Source of the DNA: JARRON01 sp037383845
GTDB taxonomy: Bacteria > Pseudomonadota > Gammaproteobacteria > Steroidobacterales > XN24
Assembly: GCA_037383845.1 (NCBI GenBank)
Contig: JARRON010000006.1
Coordinates: forward strand, 1-64,000
Reading direction: 5' to 3'
DNA: 64,000 nt
The notes under the pieces were generated by a model that was given only the letters and a program-made list of their open reading frames with translations, ran no database searches and had not been told where the DNA came from. Both the position numbers and the translations under genes were made by a program. Positions 40,112 through 48,981 of the stretch are shown piece by piece; within the stretch, counting starts at the first letter, position 1, and each line of letters begins with the position of its first letter.

Positions 40112-41416
40112 ATGGGCGGAGAATTCACGGAGCACATCGAGCGGACCCTCTGGGCGCCCAGGGGCGCCGACGAGTTTGCGCCCGTGTACTGGCTGCGAGT
40201 TCTCGGCCGCTACGCTTACGCCGTCATACGGGACCTGGGAGACGGCCAGCTCACCCTCCGGGCCATGAGCCTGGTCTATACGACCCTGCTGTCCATCGTG
40301 CCCCTTCTGGCCTTCAGCTTCTCGGTGCTCAAGGGGTTCGGCGTACACCAGAAGATCGAGCCGCAGCTGTATGCCTTTCTCGCGCCGCTGGGGGACAAGG
40401 GCGCGGAACTCACGGACCGGATCATCGGCTTCGTGGACAACGTCAAAGGCTCCGTGCTGGGCGGCATCGGGCTGGTGCTGCTCATCTACACGGCGGTGTC
40501 GATGATCCAGAAGGTGGAAAACGCCTTCAATTTCGTCTGGCAGGTGCAGGCCTCCCGGGGCCTGGCACGGCGCTTCAGTGACTACCTGAGCATCATCCTC
40601 ATTGGCCCGGTGCTCATGGTGACGGCCACGGGCCTGCTGGCGTCCGCCTCCTCAAGCTCCGTCGTACAGCGGCTGTCGGAGATCCAGCCCTTCGGTGCCG
40701 GCCTGGTCCTGATCGGCAAGGTGCTCCCGTTCTTCCTGGTGGTGGGCGTGTTCACCTTCGTCTACGCCTTCATCCCCAATACCCGGGTTCAGGTGAAGGC
40801 GGCGCTGGGCGGCGCGCTGGTGGGTGGCCTGGCCTGGTTCGCGGCGGGCGACCTCTTCGCGTCGTTCGTCGCCGGCTCGACCCGTTACTCGGCCATTTAC
40901 TCGAGCTTCGCCATCGCCATCATCGCGCTCATCTGGCTCTACCTCTCGTGGCTCATCCTGCTGATAGGCGCGCAGATCTCGTTCTACGTCCAGCATCCCC
41001 GCCTGATGCAGTCCGGGCGCAAGCGCCTGCTCCTCTCGGCAGCCCAGGTCGAGCAGGTGGCTCTCCGGGCCATGTACCGGATCGCCCGGGGACACAAGTC
41101 GGGCAATCCGCCGGACCTGGAAGCCGTCAACGACGGCCTGGAAATTCCGGCGCGTGTCCTGGACACCATCGTCAGCAAGCTGGAAGAGGCCTCGCTGGTC
41201 ATGCGGGCGGAGGGCGGCGAACTGCTGCCGGCGCGGGACACCGCCCAGATTTCGGTGGGGGAAGTCCTGGCCGCAGTGAGGGGGGAACGCCCCGAGGCGG
41301 CCGATGGGCCCGTGGAATCCGTGCTCCGGGGGATGGCGGAGGCGGCAAACGAAAGTTACGGCAAGGTCACCCTGGAGGAACTGGTGAACCAGGGCGAGGA
41401 ACCGGCGCCCGCCTAG
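40112..41416 (+). CDS. YihY/BrkB-type membrane protein
   Basis: A 434-residue inner-membrane protein with about six helices (LSIVPLLAFSFSVL, GIGLVLLIYTAVSMIQKVENAFNFVW and IAIIALIWLYLSWLILLIGAQI). This is the YihY (formerly RNase BN) family; the BrkB virulence name is historical and function is unknown. The C-terminal 120 residues are soluble, with a helix-rich region resembling a winged helix (LEIPARVLDTIVSKLEEASLVMR), as in many longer members. Confidence 0.92.
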   Translation: MGGEFTEHIERTLWAPRGADEFAPVYWLRVLGRYAYAVIRDLGDGQLTLRAMSLVYTTLLSIVPLLAFSFSVLKGFGVHQKIEPQLYAFLAPLGDKGAELTDRIIGFVDNVKGSVLGGIGLVLLIYTAVSMIQKVENAFNFVWQVQASRGLARRFSDYLSIILIGPVLMVTATGLLASASSSSVVQRLSEIQPFGAGLVLIGKVLPFFLVVGVFTFVYAFIPNTRVQVKAALGGALVGGLAWFAAGDLFASFVAGSTRYSAIYSSFAIAIIALIWLYLSWLILLIGAQISFYVQHPRLMQSGRKRLLLSAAQVEQVALRAMYRIARGHKSGNPPDLEAVNDGLEIPARVLDTIVSKLEEASLVMRAEGGELLPARDTAQISVGEVLAAVRGERPEAADGPVESVLRGMAEAANESYGKVTLEELVNQGEEPAPA

Positions 41417-41431
41417 TCTGCCGGGAACCGG

Positions 41432-42781
41432 CTACTCGCCGGCGACGGTCATCCTGCCCACCAGGACGGACCCGGTCTGGATGGCGCCGCGCCGGTCCAC
41501 GTCGGCGCCCAGAGCCTCGATGGCCTGATACATGTCCTTCAGGTTGCCGGCGATGGTGACTTCCTGGACCGGGTGCGCGATCTCTCCCCCCTCTACCCAG
41601 AAGCCGCTGGCGCCGCGGGAATAGTCCCCGGTCACGCCATTGATGCCGTGACCCATGAGCTCCGTGACCACGAAACCTCTTCCCATGTTCCGGACCATGT
41701 CCTCGAAGCTGCCGGTCCCCGGCCCTACCACCAGGTTGTGGATGCCGCCGGCGTTGGCCGTGGTCTCCAGCCCGAGCCGCCGGGCGGAGTAACTGGAAAG
41801 CACGTAGCCTTCCAGGATCCCGTCTCGGACGAGCTCCCTGTCGCAGGTGGCCACGCCCTCGCTGTCAAAGGGAGCCGAGGCCGGCCCCCTGGGAATATGG
41901 GGACGCTCGCTCACCTGCAGCCATTCCGGCAGCACCTTCCGGCCCGCCGCTTCCAGCAGGAAACTGGCCTTCCGGTACTGGGCGGTGCCCTTCACCGCCG
42001 ACACCAGGTGGCCGAACAGGCCGCGGGCGATCTCCGCCGAAAACAGTACCGGGACGGTGCGGGTACCCAGCCTCCTGGCACCGAGCCGCCGCAGGGTGCG
42101 CTCGGCTGCCCGGCGGCCCACCGCCGCCGGCGACTCCAGGGCCCCCGCGTCCCGCGCGCTGCTGTACCAGTAGTCGCGCTGCATGCCGTCGTCGTCCCCG
42201 GCGATGAGTACGCAGCTCAGGTAGTGACTGGTGCTGGGATAGCCCGCCAGGAACCCGTGGCTGTTCGCGTAGACCCTGAGCGTCCGGTGCGAGGCGACCG
42301 TGGCTCCCTCGGTGTTGCTGATCCGAGTATCCGCCTCCAGGCCGGCTGCCTCGCATTCCCTGGCCAGTACCACCGCCTCATCAGGACTGACGGACCAGGG
42401 ATGATCCAGATCCAGGTCCGGGATATCCGTGGCCATCCGGTCTGCGTCGGCAAGTCCCGAGCACGGGTCCTCCGCCGTATGACGGGCAATCGTGCAGGCC
42501 TTCTCGACCGTCTCCTCCAGCGAGGCGTCGGCCAGGTCCGACGTGCTGGCGCCGCCCTTGCGATGACCGAAGTAAACCGTAACGCCGAAGCCCCGGTCCC
42601 GCTGGTGCTCCAGGGTCTCAACCTCGCCCTTTCGCACGGTGACGGACAGTCCTGTGCCCAGGCTCGCGGCCACCTCCGCCTGGGTCGCGCCCTTCTCGGA
42701 CGCCAGCGCCAGTACGCGTCGGGCCAGGGCTTCCAGGCGGCCGCGGGCGCCTTGCAGGTCGGTGAGGTCTGCCGGGGACAT
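41432..42781 (-). CDS. pmbA: Metalloprotease regulator PmbA/TldE
   Basis: The non-catalytic partner of TldD; the TldD/TldE heterodimer degrades unfolded peptides and matures microcin B17. The 449-residue protein has the family regions VTVRKGEVETLEHQRDRGFGVTVYFG, NSHGFLAGYPSTSHY and DYSRGASGFWVEGGEI but no HExxxH. TldD is at 47,539-48,981. In enterics pmbA is directly divergent from yjgA/darP; here a cysteine-desulfurase-like gene lies between them. Confidence 0.95.
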   Translation of the reverse strand: MSPADLTDLQGARGRLEALARRVLALASEKGATQAEVAASLGTGLSVTVRKGEVETLEHQRDRGFGVTVYFGHRKGGASTSDLADASLEETVEKACTIARHTAEDPCSGLADADRMATDIPDLDLDHPWSVSPDEAVVLARECEAAGLEADTRISNTEGATVASHRTLRVYANSHGFLAGYPSTSHYLSCVLIAGDDDGMQRDYWYSSARDAGALESPAAVGRRAAERTLRRLGARRLGTRTVPVLFSAEIARGLFGHLVSAVKGTAQYRKASFLLEAAGRKVLPEWLQVSERPHIPRGPASAPFDSEGVATCDRELVRDGILEGYVLSSYSARRLGLETTANAGGIHNLVVGPGTGSFEDMVRNMGRGFVVTELMGHGINGVTGDYSRGASGFWVEGGEIAHPVQEVTIAGNLKDMYQAIEALGADVDRRGAIQTGSVLVGRMTVAGE

Positions 42782-42827
42782 TCCCTACTCCGGAGTTTCG
42801 AAGGCGGCGAAGTGTAGCAAATGGCCG

Positions 42828-42836
42828 TGATATCAT
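42828..42836 (+). promoter_or_regulatory. Extended -10 promoter for the aminotransferase gene
   Basis: TGaTATCAT is an extended -10 element (TGn plus a 5/6 match to TATAAT). Transcription would begin near 42843, which places ATG 42821 outside the transcript and supports GTG 42863 as the true start. Confidence 0.6.
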
Positions 42837-42862
42837 CGCGCGCCTTTCGCAGGGCCCCGACC

Positions 42863-44104
42863 GTGACCTCCGCAGCCTCCCAGCCAGCCGCTACGCCTCT
42901 GGACTCGAAGTGGGTCCGGGGCCGCTTCACCTGTCTCGACACGGGCTACGTCTTCATGGAAAACGCCGGCGGTTCCGTTCCGCTTGCGTCTGCCGTGAAC
43001 CGGATTTCCGACTATCTCACGCGCTGCGCCGTGCAGGTGGGCGCCAGCTACGGACCGTCTGCGGAAGCCACTCGCCGTCTCGACCAGGCCCGCACCGAGC
43101 TTGCCAGCCTGTTCGCTACCGGTGGGGGCGCCGCTCCCGAAGACGCCCGCGTCGCCATCGGCGCTTCCACCACCAGCCTGTTCTCCCGGCTGGCCCGGGC
43201 GCTGGCGCCGTCGTTGTCCGCCGGTGACGAGGTGCTCGTTACCGACGCCGACCACGAAGCCAACATCGGTCCCTGGCTTCGGCTCGAAGCCCGGGGCGTC
43301 CGGGTCCGCACCTGGCGGATCAATCGCGACACCCTCCGGCTGGAGCCGGAGGACCTCTCAGCAGCGCTCAGCGACCGTACCCGCCTGGTCTGCTTCACCC
43401 ACGCCTCCAACGTGCTGGGGACAGTCACAGACGCCGCAGCGATCTGCCGTCGGGCCCGGGAGGCGGGCGCCATGACCTGCGTGGACGGCGTGGCTTTTGC
43501 GCCCCACCGCGCCGTGTCCGTGGATGCCCTGGGCGCGGACTGGTACGGGTTCAGCCTCTACAAGGTCTTCGGCCCGCACTGCGCCGTGCTGGCCGGCGCC
43601 GCGGATGCGACACAGCAACTGGCCAGCCTGAACCACGCCTGGATGAAGAATCCGTCACCCGCCACGCGGCTGGAACCCGGCGCATTTCCCTACGAGCTGG
43701 CCTGGGGCGCGGGGGCGGTGCCGGGCTATCTGGCCGATCTGGCCCGTCATCACCAGGGCGACGACGCCTTTGCCGTGATCTCGGCGCATGAGTCGGCGCT
43801 GGTGGCGAGACTCCTGGAAGGGCTGGGCGCCTCGCCGCGGGTGAGGATCGTCGGTGACCGCAGCGCCGGCGCCGGGCGCCTGCCCACGGTGTCCTTCCTG
43901 GTGGACGGCCGGACCCCGGCAGAAATCGTCTCGGTCACGGACGCGGCCCGGATCGGCATTCGCGCCGGACACTTCTACGCGCCCCGGCTGCTGGAGGCCC
44001 TCGGCATCGCGCCGGATCCCGGCGTGATCCGGGTATCCCTTGCCCACTACAACACGCTCGAGGAAGTGGACCGGCTCCTGTCGGTCCTGGAGCCGCTGCT
44101 GTGA
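42863..44104 (+). CDS. Cysteine desulfurase-like class V aminotransferase
   Basis: A PLP enzyme of fold type I, close to the CsdA/NifS-like 'cysteine desulfurase-like protein' group. The PLP lysine lies in GFSLYKVFGPH, the DADHEANIGPW segment is characteristic, and the C-terminal RIGIRAGHFYAPRLLE matches the group. No Cys in a sulfur-transfer loop is evident, so the reaction is not certain. GTG 42863 gives 413 residues, with CAGGG upstream; ATG 42821 is the alternative. The stop overlaps darP by 4 bases (GTGA). Confidence 0.85.
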   Translation: MTSAASQPAATPLDSKWVRGRFTCLDTGYVFMENAGGSVPLASAVNRISDYLTRCAVQVGASYGPSAEATRRLDQARTELASLFATGGGAAPEDARVAIGASTTSLFSRLARALAPSLSAGDEVLVTDADHEANIGPWLRLEARGVRVRTWRINRDTLRLEPEDLSAALSDRTRLVCFTHASNVLGTVTDAAAICRRAREAGAMTCVDGVAFAPHRAVSVDALGADWYGFSLYKVFGPHCAVLAGAADATQQLASLNHAWMKNPSPATRLEPGAFPYELAWGAGAVPGYLADLARHHQGDDAFAVISAHESALVARLLEGLGASPRVRIVGDRSAGAGRLPTVSFLVDGRTPAEIVSVTDAARIGIRAGHFYAPRLLEALGIAPDPGVIRVSLAHYNTLEEVDRLLSVLEPLL

Positions 44105-44613
44105 GCGGGCGCCGGCGCGACGACAGGCCCAGCCGGACGCGGCTGAAAAAGGAGGCGGGCGCCCTCCAGGAGCTGGGCGTGGCCCTGGCGGCGCTGCCGC
44201 CAGAAGCGCTGGACGAACTGGACCTGCCGGAGAAGCTGCGCCAGGCCCTGGATGAGCTCAGCGGGATTCGGAGCCACGGAGCGCTGCGCCGGCAGCGCCA
44301 GTATGTCGGCAGGCTGATGCGCGAGGTGGACCCGGAACCCCTGCAGCGGGCCCTGGAAGCCGCCCGGCAGCCCGCGCGGGAGGAAGCCCGGCGATTCCGG
44401 GCTGCGGAGGACTGGCGGCAGCGCCTGCTGGAGGGCGGGGAAGAAGCACTGGAAGCCTTCCTCGCGGCCTGCCCCGCCGCGGACCGGAAGGCCCTCGCGC
44501 AAAGTATTGCGGAAGCCGCCGCCGGACGGTCGGGCGCGTCCCGGCGCCTGTTCCGCCGGGTACGGGAAGCCATGGACCACCGGGCGGGCCCCGCGAGCCC
44601 TGACGCTTGTTAG
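44101..44613 (+). CDS. darP: Ribosome-associated protein DarP (YjgA, DUF615)
   Basis: A 170-residue highly charged helical protein, a late 50S assembly factor in E. coli. The pattern SRTRLKKEAGALQELGVALAALP ... LRRQRQYVGRLMR matches YjgA/DarP. The start is GTG 44101, overlapping the previous gene. It is a few bases upstream of purE. Confidence 0.93.
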   Translation: MSGRRRDDRPSRTRLKKEAGALQELGVALAALPPEALDELDLPEKLRQALDELSGIRSHGALRRQRQYVGRLMREVDPEPLQRALEAARQPAREEARRFRAAEDWRQRLLEGGEEALEAFLAACPAADRKALAQSIAEAAAGRSGASRRLFRRVREAMDHRAGPASPDAC

Positions 44614-44616
44614 AAT
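44608..44616 (+). promoter_or_regulatory. Extended -10 promoter for purE, possibly leaderless
   Basis: TGtTAGAAT is an extended -10 element ending 6 bases before the purE ATG (44623), so a start site near the ATG is expected. No clear -35 box is present. It lies inside the end of darP. If used, purEK would be transcribed separately from darP. Confidence 0.5.
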
Positions 44617-44622
44617 AATCCG

Positions 44623-45126
44623 ATGAAACCCCTTGTCGGCGTCATCATGGGATCCCGCTCCGACTGGAGCACCATGGGCCACGCGGTAAACGCGCTCGAG
44701 GAACTCGGCGTGCCCGTGGAAACCCGGGTGGTATCGGCGCATCGAACGCCCGATCTGCTTTTCGAGTACTGCGCCTCGGCCCGGGACCGCGGCCTGGAGG
44801 TCATTGTCGCCGGCGCCGGCGGTGCCGCCCACCTGCCCGGCATGGCAGCCGCCAAGACCTCCCTGCCGGTGATTGGCGTACCGGTGCAGTCGAGGGCCCT
44901 GAACGGCCTGGACTCGCTGTTGTCCATCGTGCAGATGCCGGCGGGTATCCCCGTGGCCACGGTCGCCATCGGCAAGGCCGGGGCGACCAACGCGGGACTC
45001 CTGGCCGCGGCCATCGTGTCTGCCGGACGGCCCGCCATCCTGGAGGCGCTGGAGGATTTCCGCCGGCGGCAGACCCGCCGCGTGCTGGACGATCCTGACC
45101 CCCGGCAGGACCCGCCGGAACAATGA
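44623..45126 (+). CDS. purE: N5-carboxyaminoimidazole ribonucleotide mutase
   Basis: Purine step 6b: N5-CAIR to CAIR. The 167-residue protein has GVIMGSRSDWSTM, VSAHRTPD and GAGGAAHLPGMAAAKTSLPVIGVPV, the complete class I PurE signature. The stop overlaps purK by ATGA. It partners with PurK. Confidence 0.97.
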   Translation: MKPLVGVIMGSRSDWSTMGHAVNALEELGVPVETRVVSAHRTPDLLFEYCASARDRGLEVIVAGAGGAAHLPGMAAAKTSLPVIGVPVQSRALNGLDSLLSIVQMPAGIPVATVAIGKAGATNAGLLAAAIVSAGRPAILEALEDFRRRQTRRVLDDPDPRQDPPEQ

Positions 45127-46211
45127 AGGTCGGCATCATCGGCGCCGGCCAGCTGGGACGCATGCTGGCCCTGGCGGGACATCCCCTCGGGCTCGATTTC
45201 GTCTTCGTGGACACCAGCGCCGACGCCCCCGGGGCCCGGGTGGGCGCCCTCATCCCGGGACGCTTCGACGACCCCGCGGTCCTGGGCCGGCTGGCGGAAG
45301 CCTCCGACATCGTGACGTTCGACGTGGAGAACGTGCCCGAAGAGGCGGCCTGGACAGTTGCCGAGCGGGTGCCCTTCCTCCCGCCGCCCCCCGCCCTTGG
45401 CGCGGGCCAGGACCGGCTGGCGGAGAAGCGCCTGTTCCGGTCCCTGGATATCCCCGTAGCCGACTACGGGCCGGTGGACGGACCGGATGACCTGGCCGCT
45501 GCGCTGGAGCGGGTCGGCCTGCCCGCGGTGCTCAAAACCCGCCGGCTGGGATACGACGGACGAGGCCAGCAGATGCTGCAGCATCCCGGGGACGTCGAAG
45601 GCGCGTGGGAGCGGCTCGGCGGCGTGCCGGCCATCCTCGAGCGCTTCGTGCGCTTCGACCGGGAGCTGTCCCTCGTCGGGGTCCGTTCGGTTTCCGGCGA
45701 GACCGCCTTCTATCCGCTCTCGGAAAACACCCACGCCGGCGGCATCCTGCGCCGGACCCGCGCGCCCTGGGAAGACCCGGCGCTGTATGATCTGGCCGTG
45801 GGCCACCTCTCTTCGCTGATGGATCATCTCGCCTACGCCGGCGTCCTGACCGTCGAGTTTTTTGCCGTCGGTAAAACCCTGTACGCCAACGAGATGGCGC
45901 CCAGGGTGCACAACTCCGGACACTGGACCATCGAGGGTGCGGCGACGAGCCAGTTCGAGAACCACCTGCGGGCGATCCTGGACCTACCGCTGGGCTCCAC
46001 CGAGCCCCTCGGCCATTCGGGCATGGTCAACTTCATCAGCCGCATGCCGGCGGCGCGGGACGTCCTCGCCATACCTCACGCCCACCTGCACGACTACGTG
46101 AAGGCGCCCCGCCCGGGCCGCAAGCTGGGTCACTGCACCGTGGTGGCCAGGACGCCGGAAGCCCGGGACGGCGCGCTCGCCCAGGTGGAACACCTGATTT
46201 CAGAATCGTGA
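45123..46211 (+). CDS. purK: N5-carboxyaminoimidazole ribonucleotide synthase
   Basis: Purine step 6a: ATP-dependent carboxylation of AIR. The 362-residue ATP-grasp protein starts MKVGIIGAGQLGRMLALAG; TRRLGYDGRGQQ is the ATP-grasp loop, and NEMAPRVHNSGHWTIEGA is the conserved C-terminal region. It overlaps purE by 4 bases, giving the usual purEK operon. Confidence 0.97.
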   Translation: MKVGIIGAGQLGRMLALAGHPLGLDFVFVDTSADAPGARVGALIPGRFDDPAVLGRLAEASDIVTFDVENVPEEAAWTVAERVPFLPPPPALGAGQDRLAEKRLFRSLDIPVADYGPVDGPDDLAAALERVGLPAVLKTRRLGYDGRGQQMLQHPGDVEGAWERLGGVPAILERFVRFDRELSLVGVRSVSGETAFYPLSENTHAGGILRRTRAPWEDPALYDLAVGHLSSLMDHLAYAGVLTVEFFAVGKTLYANEMAPRVHNSGHWTIEGAATSQFENHLRAILDLPLGSTEPLGHSGMVNFISRMPAARDVLAIPHAHLHDYVKAPRPGRKLGHCTVVARTPEARDGALAQVEHLISES

Positions 46212-46221
46212 ACCCCGGCGC

Positions 46222-46249
46222 TTGCGCGGGTCGTCTACGGCCTTATAGT
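46222..46249 (+). promoter_or_regulatory. Candidate promoter for the ExeA-FHA gene
   Basis: TTGCGC (46222-46227) and TATAGT (46244-46249) are 16 bases apart in the gap between purK and the ExeA-like gene. Confidence 0.5.
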
Positions 46250-46293
46250 GGCGGGCAGCAAGCGGGCGCAGGCGCGCCCCATGGCAACTGAAG

Positions 46294-47532
46294 ATGTACC
46301 TGGAGAACTTCGGCCTCAAAGAGCACCCCTTCCGGCTAAGCCCGGATCCCCGGTTCCTGTTCATGAGCCGACAGCACGCCCGTGCCCGCGCCTACATGGA
46401 GTCGACGGTCTGGTTCAGTGACGGCTTCGTGGTCATCACCGGCGAGATCGGCGCCGGCAAGACGACCCTGCTGGAGCAGTTCGTCTCGGAACTCGATGAC
46501 TCAGTGGTAGTGGCCCGCCTTTCCCAGACCCAGGTCACCGCCATCCAGTTTCTCCAGTCCCTGCTCGTGCAGCTGGGTATCCGCCCGTTCAACATGCGCA
46601 AGGCGGAACTGCTGGACACCCTGAACCACCAGCTGCAGTCCGTGCTGGCCGAGGGGCGCCGGGTGGTCATCGTCGTCGACGAGGCCCAGAACCTGGACGC
46701 CACCGTGCTGGAGGAAATCCGCATGCTCTCCGACGTCGGCCCCGGCGGCGGTCGCGTGGTCAGCATCATTCTGGCGGGCCAGCCGGAGCTGCGGGACACG
46801 CTGGATTCTCCGGCCCTGGAGCAGCTGACCCAGCGCACCCGGCTTCGCTTCCATCTGCAGGCCCTGTCGGAGGACGAAGCGGGCGCCTATATCCAGCACC
46901 GGCTGCATATCGCCGGCGCGGACCGGCTGGTCTTCGATCCCAAGACCTATCCCGTCGTCTACAAGTACACCGGCGGCGTTCCCCGCCTGATCAACACCCT
47001 CTGCGATACGGCCATGCTGGTGGCCTTCGGCGAGGAGAAGACCGTAGTGGGCGAGGAGGAAGTGCGGGAGGCGGTCAACGAGCTGCAATGGTCCGAGTAC
47101 GCCAGCCAGACCAACCGCTTCCGCACCGGCCTTCCGCCGGAGCTGATCCACCGCGAGACCCTGGCGAGACTCTTTATCAGCCGGGGCGACGATCCGCCGA
47201 AGGAGCTCCCGCTGGCCCAGGGCCGGGTGATCCTCGGGCGAACGTCGGACAACGACATCCAGCTGGAGAGCCGCTTCGTCAGTCGTCACCACGCACAGCT
47301 CACCATTTCGCCTCGGTCGGCCGTAGTGGAGGATCTCAACAGCACCAACGGGGTCTACCTGGACGGGCGCCGGATCCAGCGCCATACCCTGCGCGACGGC
47401 GAAAGCTTCACCATCGGGGACCACGAGCTGACCTACCGCATGGCGCCGGGCCCGACTCCCGCATCGCCTGCCGACGTGTACGGCGAGGACGAGGAACTTG
47501 CGGAAGAGGCGGACAGCGCTCCGGAGGAATAA
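46294..47532 (+). CDS. ExeA-type AAA ATPase fused to an FHA domain
   Basis: A 412-residue protein. Residues 1-270 are the ExeA/GspA ATPase (MYLENFGLKEHPFRLSPDPRF start, Walker A GEIGAGKTT at 50-58, Walker B VVIVVDEAQNL with D129-E130). Residues about 311-390 are an FHA domain with GRTSDNDIQ, SRHHAQL and NSTNGVYLDG, which binds phosphothreonine. There is no membrane helix or peptidoglycan-binding domain as in full GspA. Whether it serves secretion, type IV pili or phospho-signalling is unclear; it stands alone, followed closely by convergent tldD. Confidence 0.9.
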   Translation: MYLENFGLKEHPFRLSPDPRFLFMSRQHARARAYMESTVWFSDGFVVITGEIGAGKTTLLEQFVSELDDSVVVARLSQTQVTAIQFLQSLLVQLGIRPFNMRKAELLDTLNHQLQSVLAEGRRVVIVVDEAQNLDATVLEEIRMLSDVGPGGGRVVSIILAGQPELRDTLDSPALEQLTQRTRLRFHLQALSEDEAGAYIQHRLHIAGADRLVFDPKTYPVVYKYTGGVPRLINTLCDTAMLVAFGEEKTVVGEEEVREAVNELQWSEYASQTNRFRTGLPPELIHRETLARLFISRGDDPPKELPLAQGRVILGRTSDNDIQLESRFVSRHHAQLTISPRSAVVEDLNSTNGVYLDGRRIQRHTLRDGESFTIGDHELTYRMAPGPTPASPADVYGEDEELAEEADSAPEE

Positions 47533-47538
47533 CCGGCC

Positions 47539-48981
47539 CTAGGCCGTACCGCCGACCGTCAGCGAATCCACCTTCAGGGTGGGCTGTCCGACGCCTACGG
47601 GCACGCTCTGGCCATCCTTCCCACAGACGCCGATCCCGGGATCGAGCCTGGCGTCGTTGCCCACCATGGAAACCCGGGTCAGCACGTCGGGCCCGTTGCC
47701 GATCAGGGTAGCGCCCTTCACCGGCGCGGTGATGCGCCCGCCCTCGATGAGATAGGCCTCGCTGGCGGAGAAGACGAACTTGCCGGAGGTGATGTCCACC
47801 TGGCCGCCGCCGAAGTTCACCGCGTAAAGACCGCGGTCCACTGAGGCGATGATCTCCCTGGGATCATGGGGCCCGGCCAGCATGTAGGTGTTCGTCATCC
47901 GGGGCATGGGCAGGTGAGCGAAGCTCTCCCGCCGGCCGTTGCCCGTGGAGACGGCGCCCATGAGCCGGGCGTTGAGCTTGTCCTGCAGGTACCCTTTCAG
48001 CACGCCGTTCTCGATGAGGGTGGTGCACGAGGTGGGCGTGCCCTCGTCGTCCACCGACAGAGAGCCGCGCCGGCCCTCCAGGGTGCCGTCATCAACCACG
48101 GTGCACAGTGGCGAGGCCACCTGCTGCCCGATGCGGCCGGTGAAGGCAGACGTGCCGCGGCGGTTGAAATCGCCCTCCAGGCCGTGGCCGATGGCCTCGT
48201 GCAGCAGGACCCCTGGCCAGCCGGGGCCCAGCACCACGGGCATGGTGCCCGCCGGCGCGTCCACGGCTTCCAGGTTGACCAGCGCCTGCCGGGCGGCCTC
48301 GCGGGCATAGCCGAATGCCCTGTCCTCCTCGAGGAACCACTCATAGCCGAAGCGCCCGCCGCCGCCGGCATAGCCCTGTTCCCGGCGGCCGTCCTGTTCC
48401 GCGATCAGCGACACGTTCATACGGACGAGGGGCCGCACGTCCGCTGCCAGGGTTCCGTCACTGGCGGCCACCAGGATCACCTCGTGGGTGGCCGCCAGGG
48501 TGACTACGACCTCGCGGATGCGGGGATCCACCGCCCGGGCGGCGGCGTCCACTTTCTCCAGCAGCGCGATCTTGGCCTCGTCCGCCAGGGTGGCGAGGGG
48601 ATCCAGAGCGGGATACAGGGGCCGGGCGGCCGCGCCCTGCCACGCCTTCACCCGGCCCTGTCCGCCCTGCCGGGTGATGGCCCGGGCCGCCTCCGTGGCC
48701 GCATCCAGCGCCGGCAGGGCGATCTCGTCGGAATAGGCGAACCCGGTCTTCTCACCGCTCACCGCGCGCACGCCCGCGCCCTGCTCGATAGTGTGGGCGG
48801 CATCCTTCACGCGGCCGTCCTCGAGGGTCCAGGCCTCGTGTCGCAGGTTCTGGAAGTAGATGTCCGCCGCGTCCACGGCCCGGTGCATGACGTTGCCGAG
48901 CAGCCGATCCAGGTGCCGGTGTTCCAGCCCCGCCGGCGCAAGAATCCGGTCATCGGCCAGCTTCAGCAGTTCATCGGTCAT
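47539..48981 (-). CDS. tldD: Metalloprotease TldD
   Basis: The catalytic partner of PmbA. The zinc motif HEAIGHGLEGD is present. The 480-residue length from ATG 48981 is normal; a frame running on to 49095 lies inside the nitrilase gene. TldD sits after a nitrilase-family hydrolase and YhdP, the usual gammaproteobacterial order. Its partner gene pmbA is at 41,432-42,781. Confidence 0.96.
   Translation of the reverse strand: MTDELLKLADDRILAPAGLEHRHLDRLLGNVMHRAVDAADIYFQNLRHEAWTLEDGRVKDAAHTIEQGAGVRAVSGEKTGFAYSDEIALPALDAATEAARAITRQGGQGRVKAWQGAAARPLYPALDPLATLADEAKIALLEKVDAAARAVDPRIREVVVTLAATHEVILVAASDGTLAADVRPLVRMNVSLIAEQDGRREQGYAGGGGRFGYEWFLEEDRAFGYAREAARQALVNLEAVDAPAGTMPVVLGPGWPGVLLHEAIGHGLEGDFNRRGTSAFTGRIGQQVASPLCTVVDDGTLEGRRGSLSVDDEGTPTSCTTLIENGVLKGYLQDKLNARLMGAVSTGNGRRESFAHLPMPRMTNTYMLAGPHDPREIIASVDRGLYAVNFGGGQVDITSGKFVFSASEAYLIEGGRITAPVKGATLIGNGPDVLTRVSMVGNDARLDPGIGVCGKDGQSVPVGVGQPTLKVDSLTVGGTA

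Noticed and set aside
44610..45965. 451-codon minus-strand frame opposite purE and purK
   Set aside because: Crosses two well-defined plus-strand purine genes and lacks any motif.
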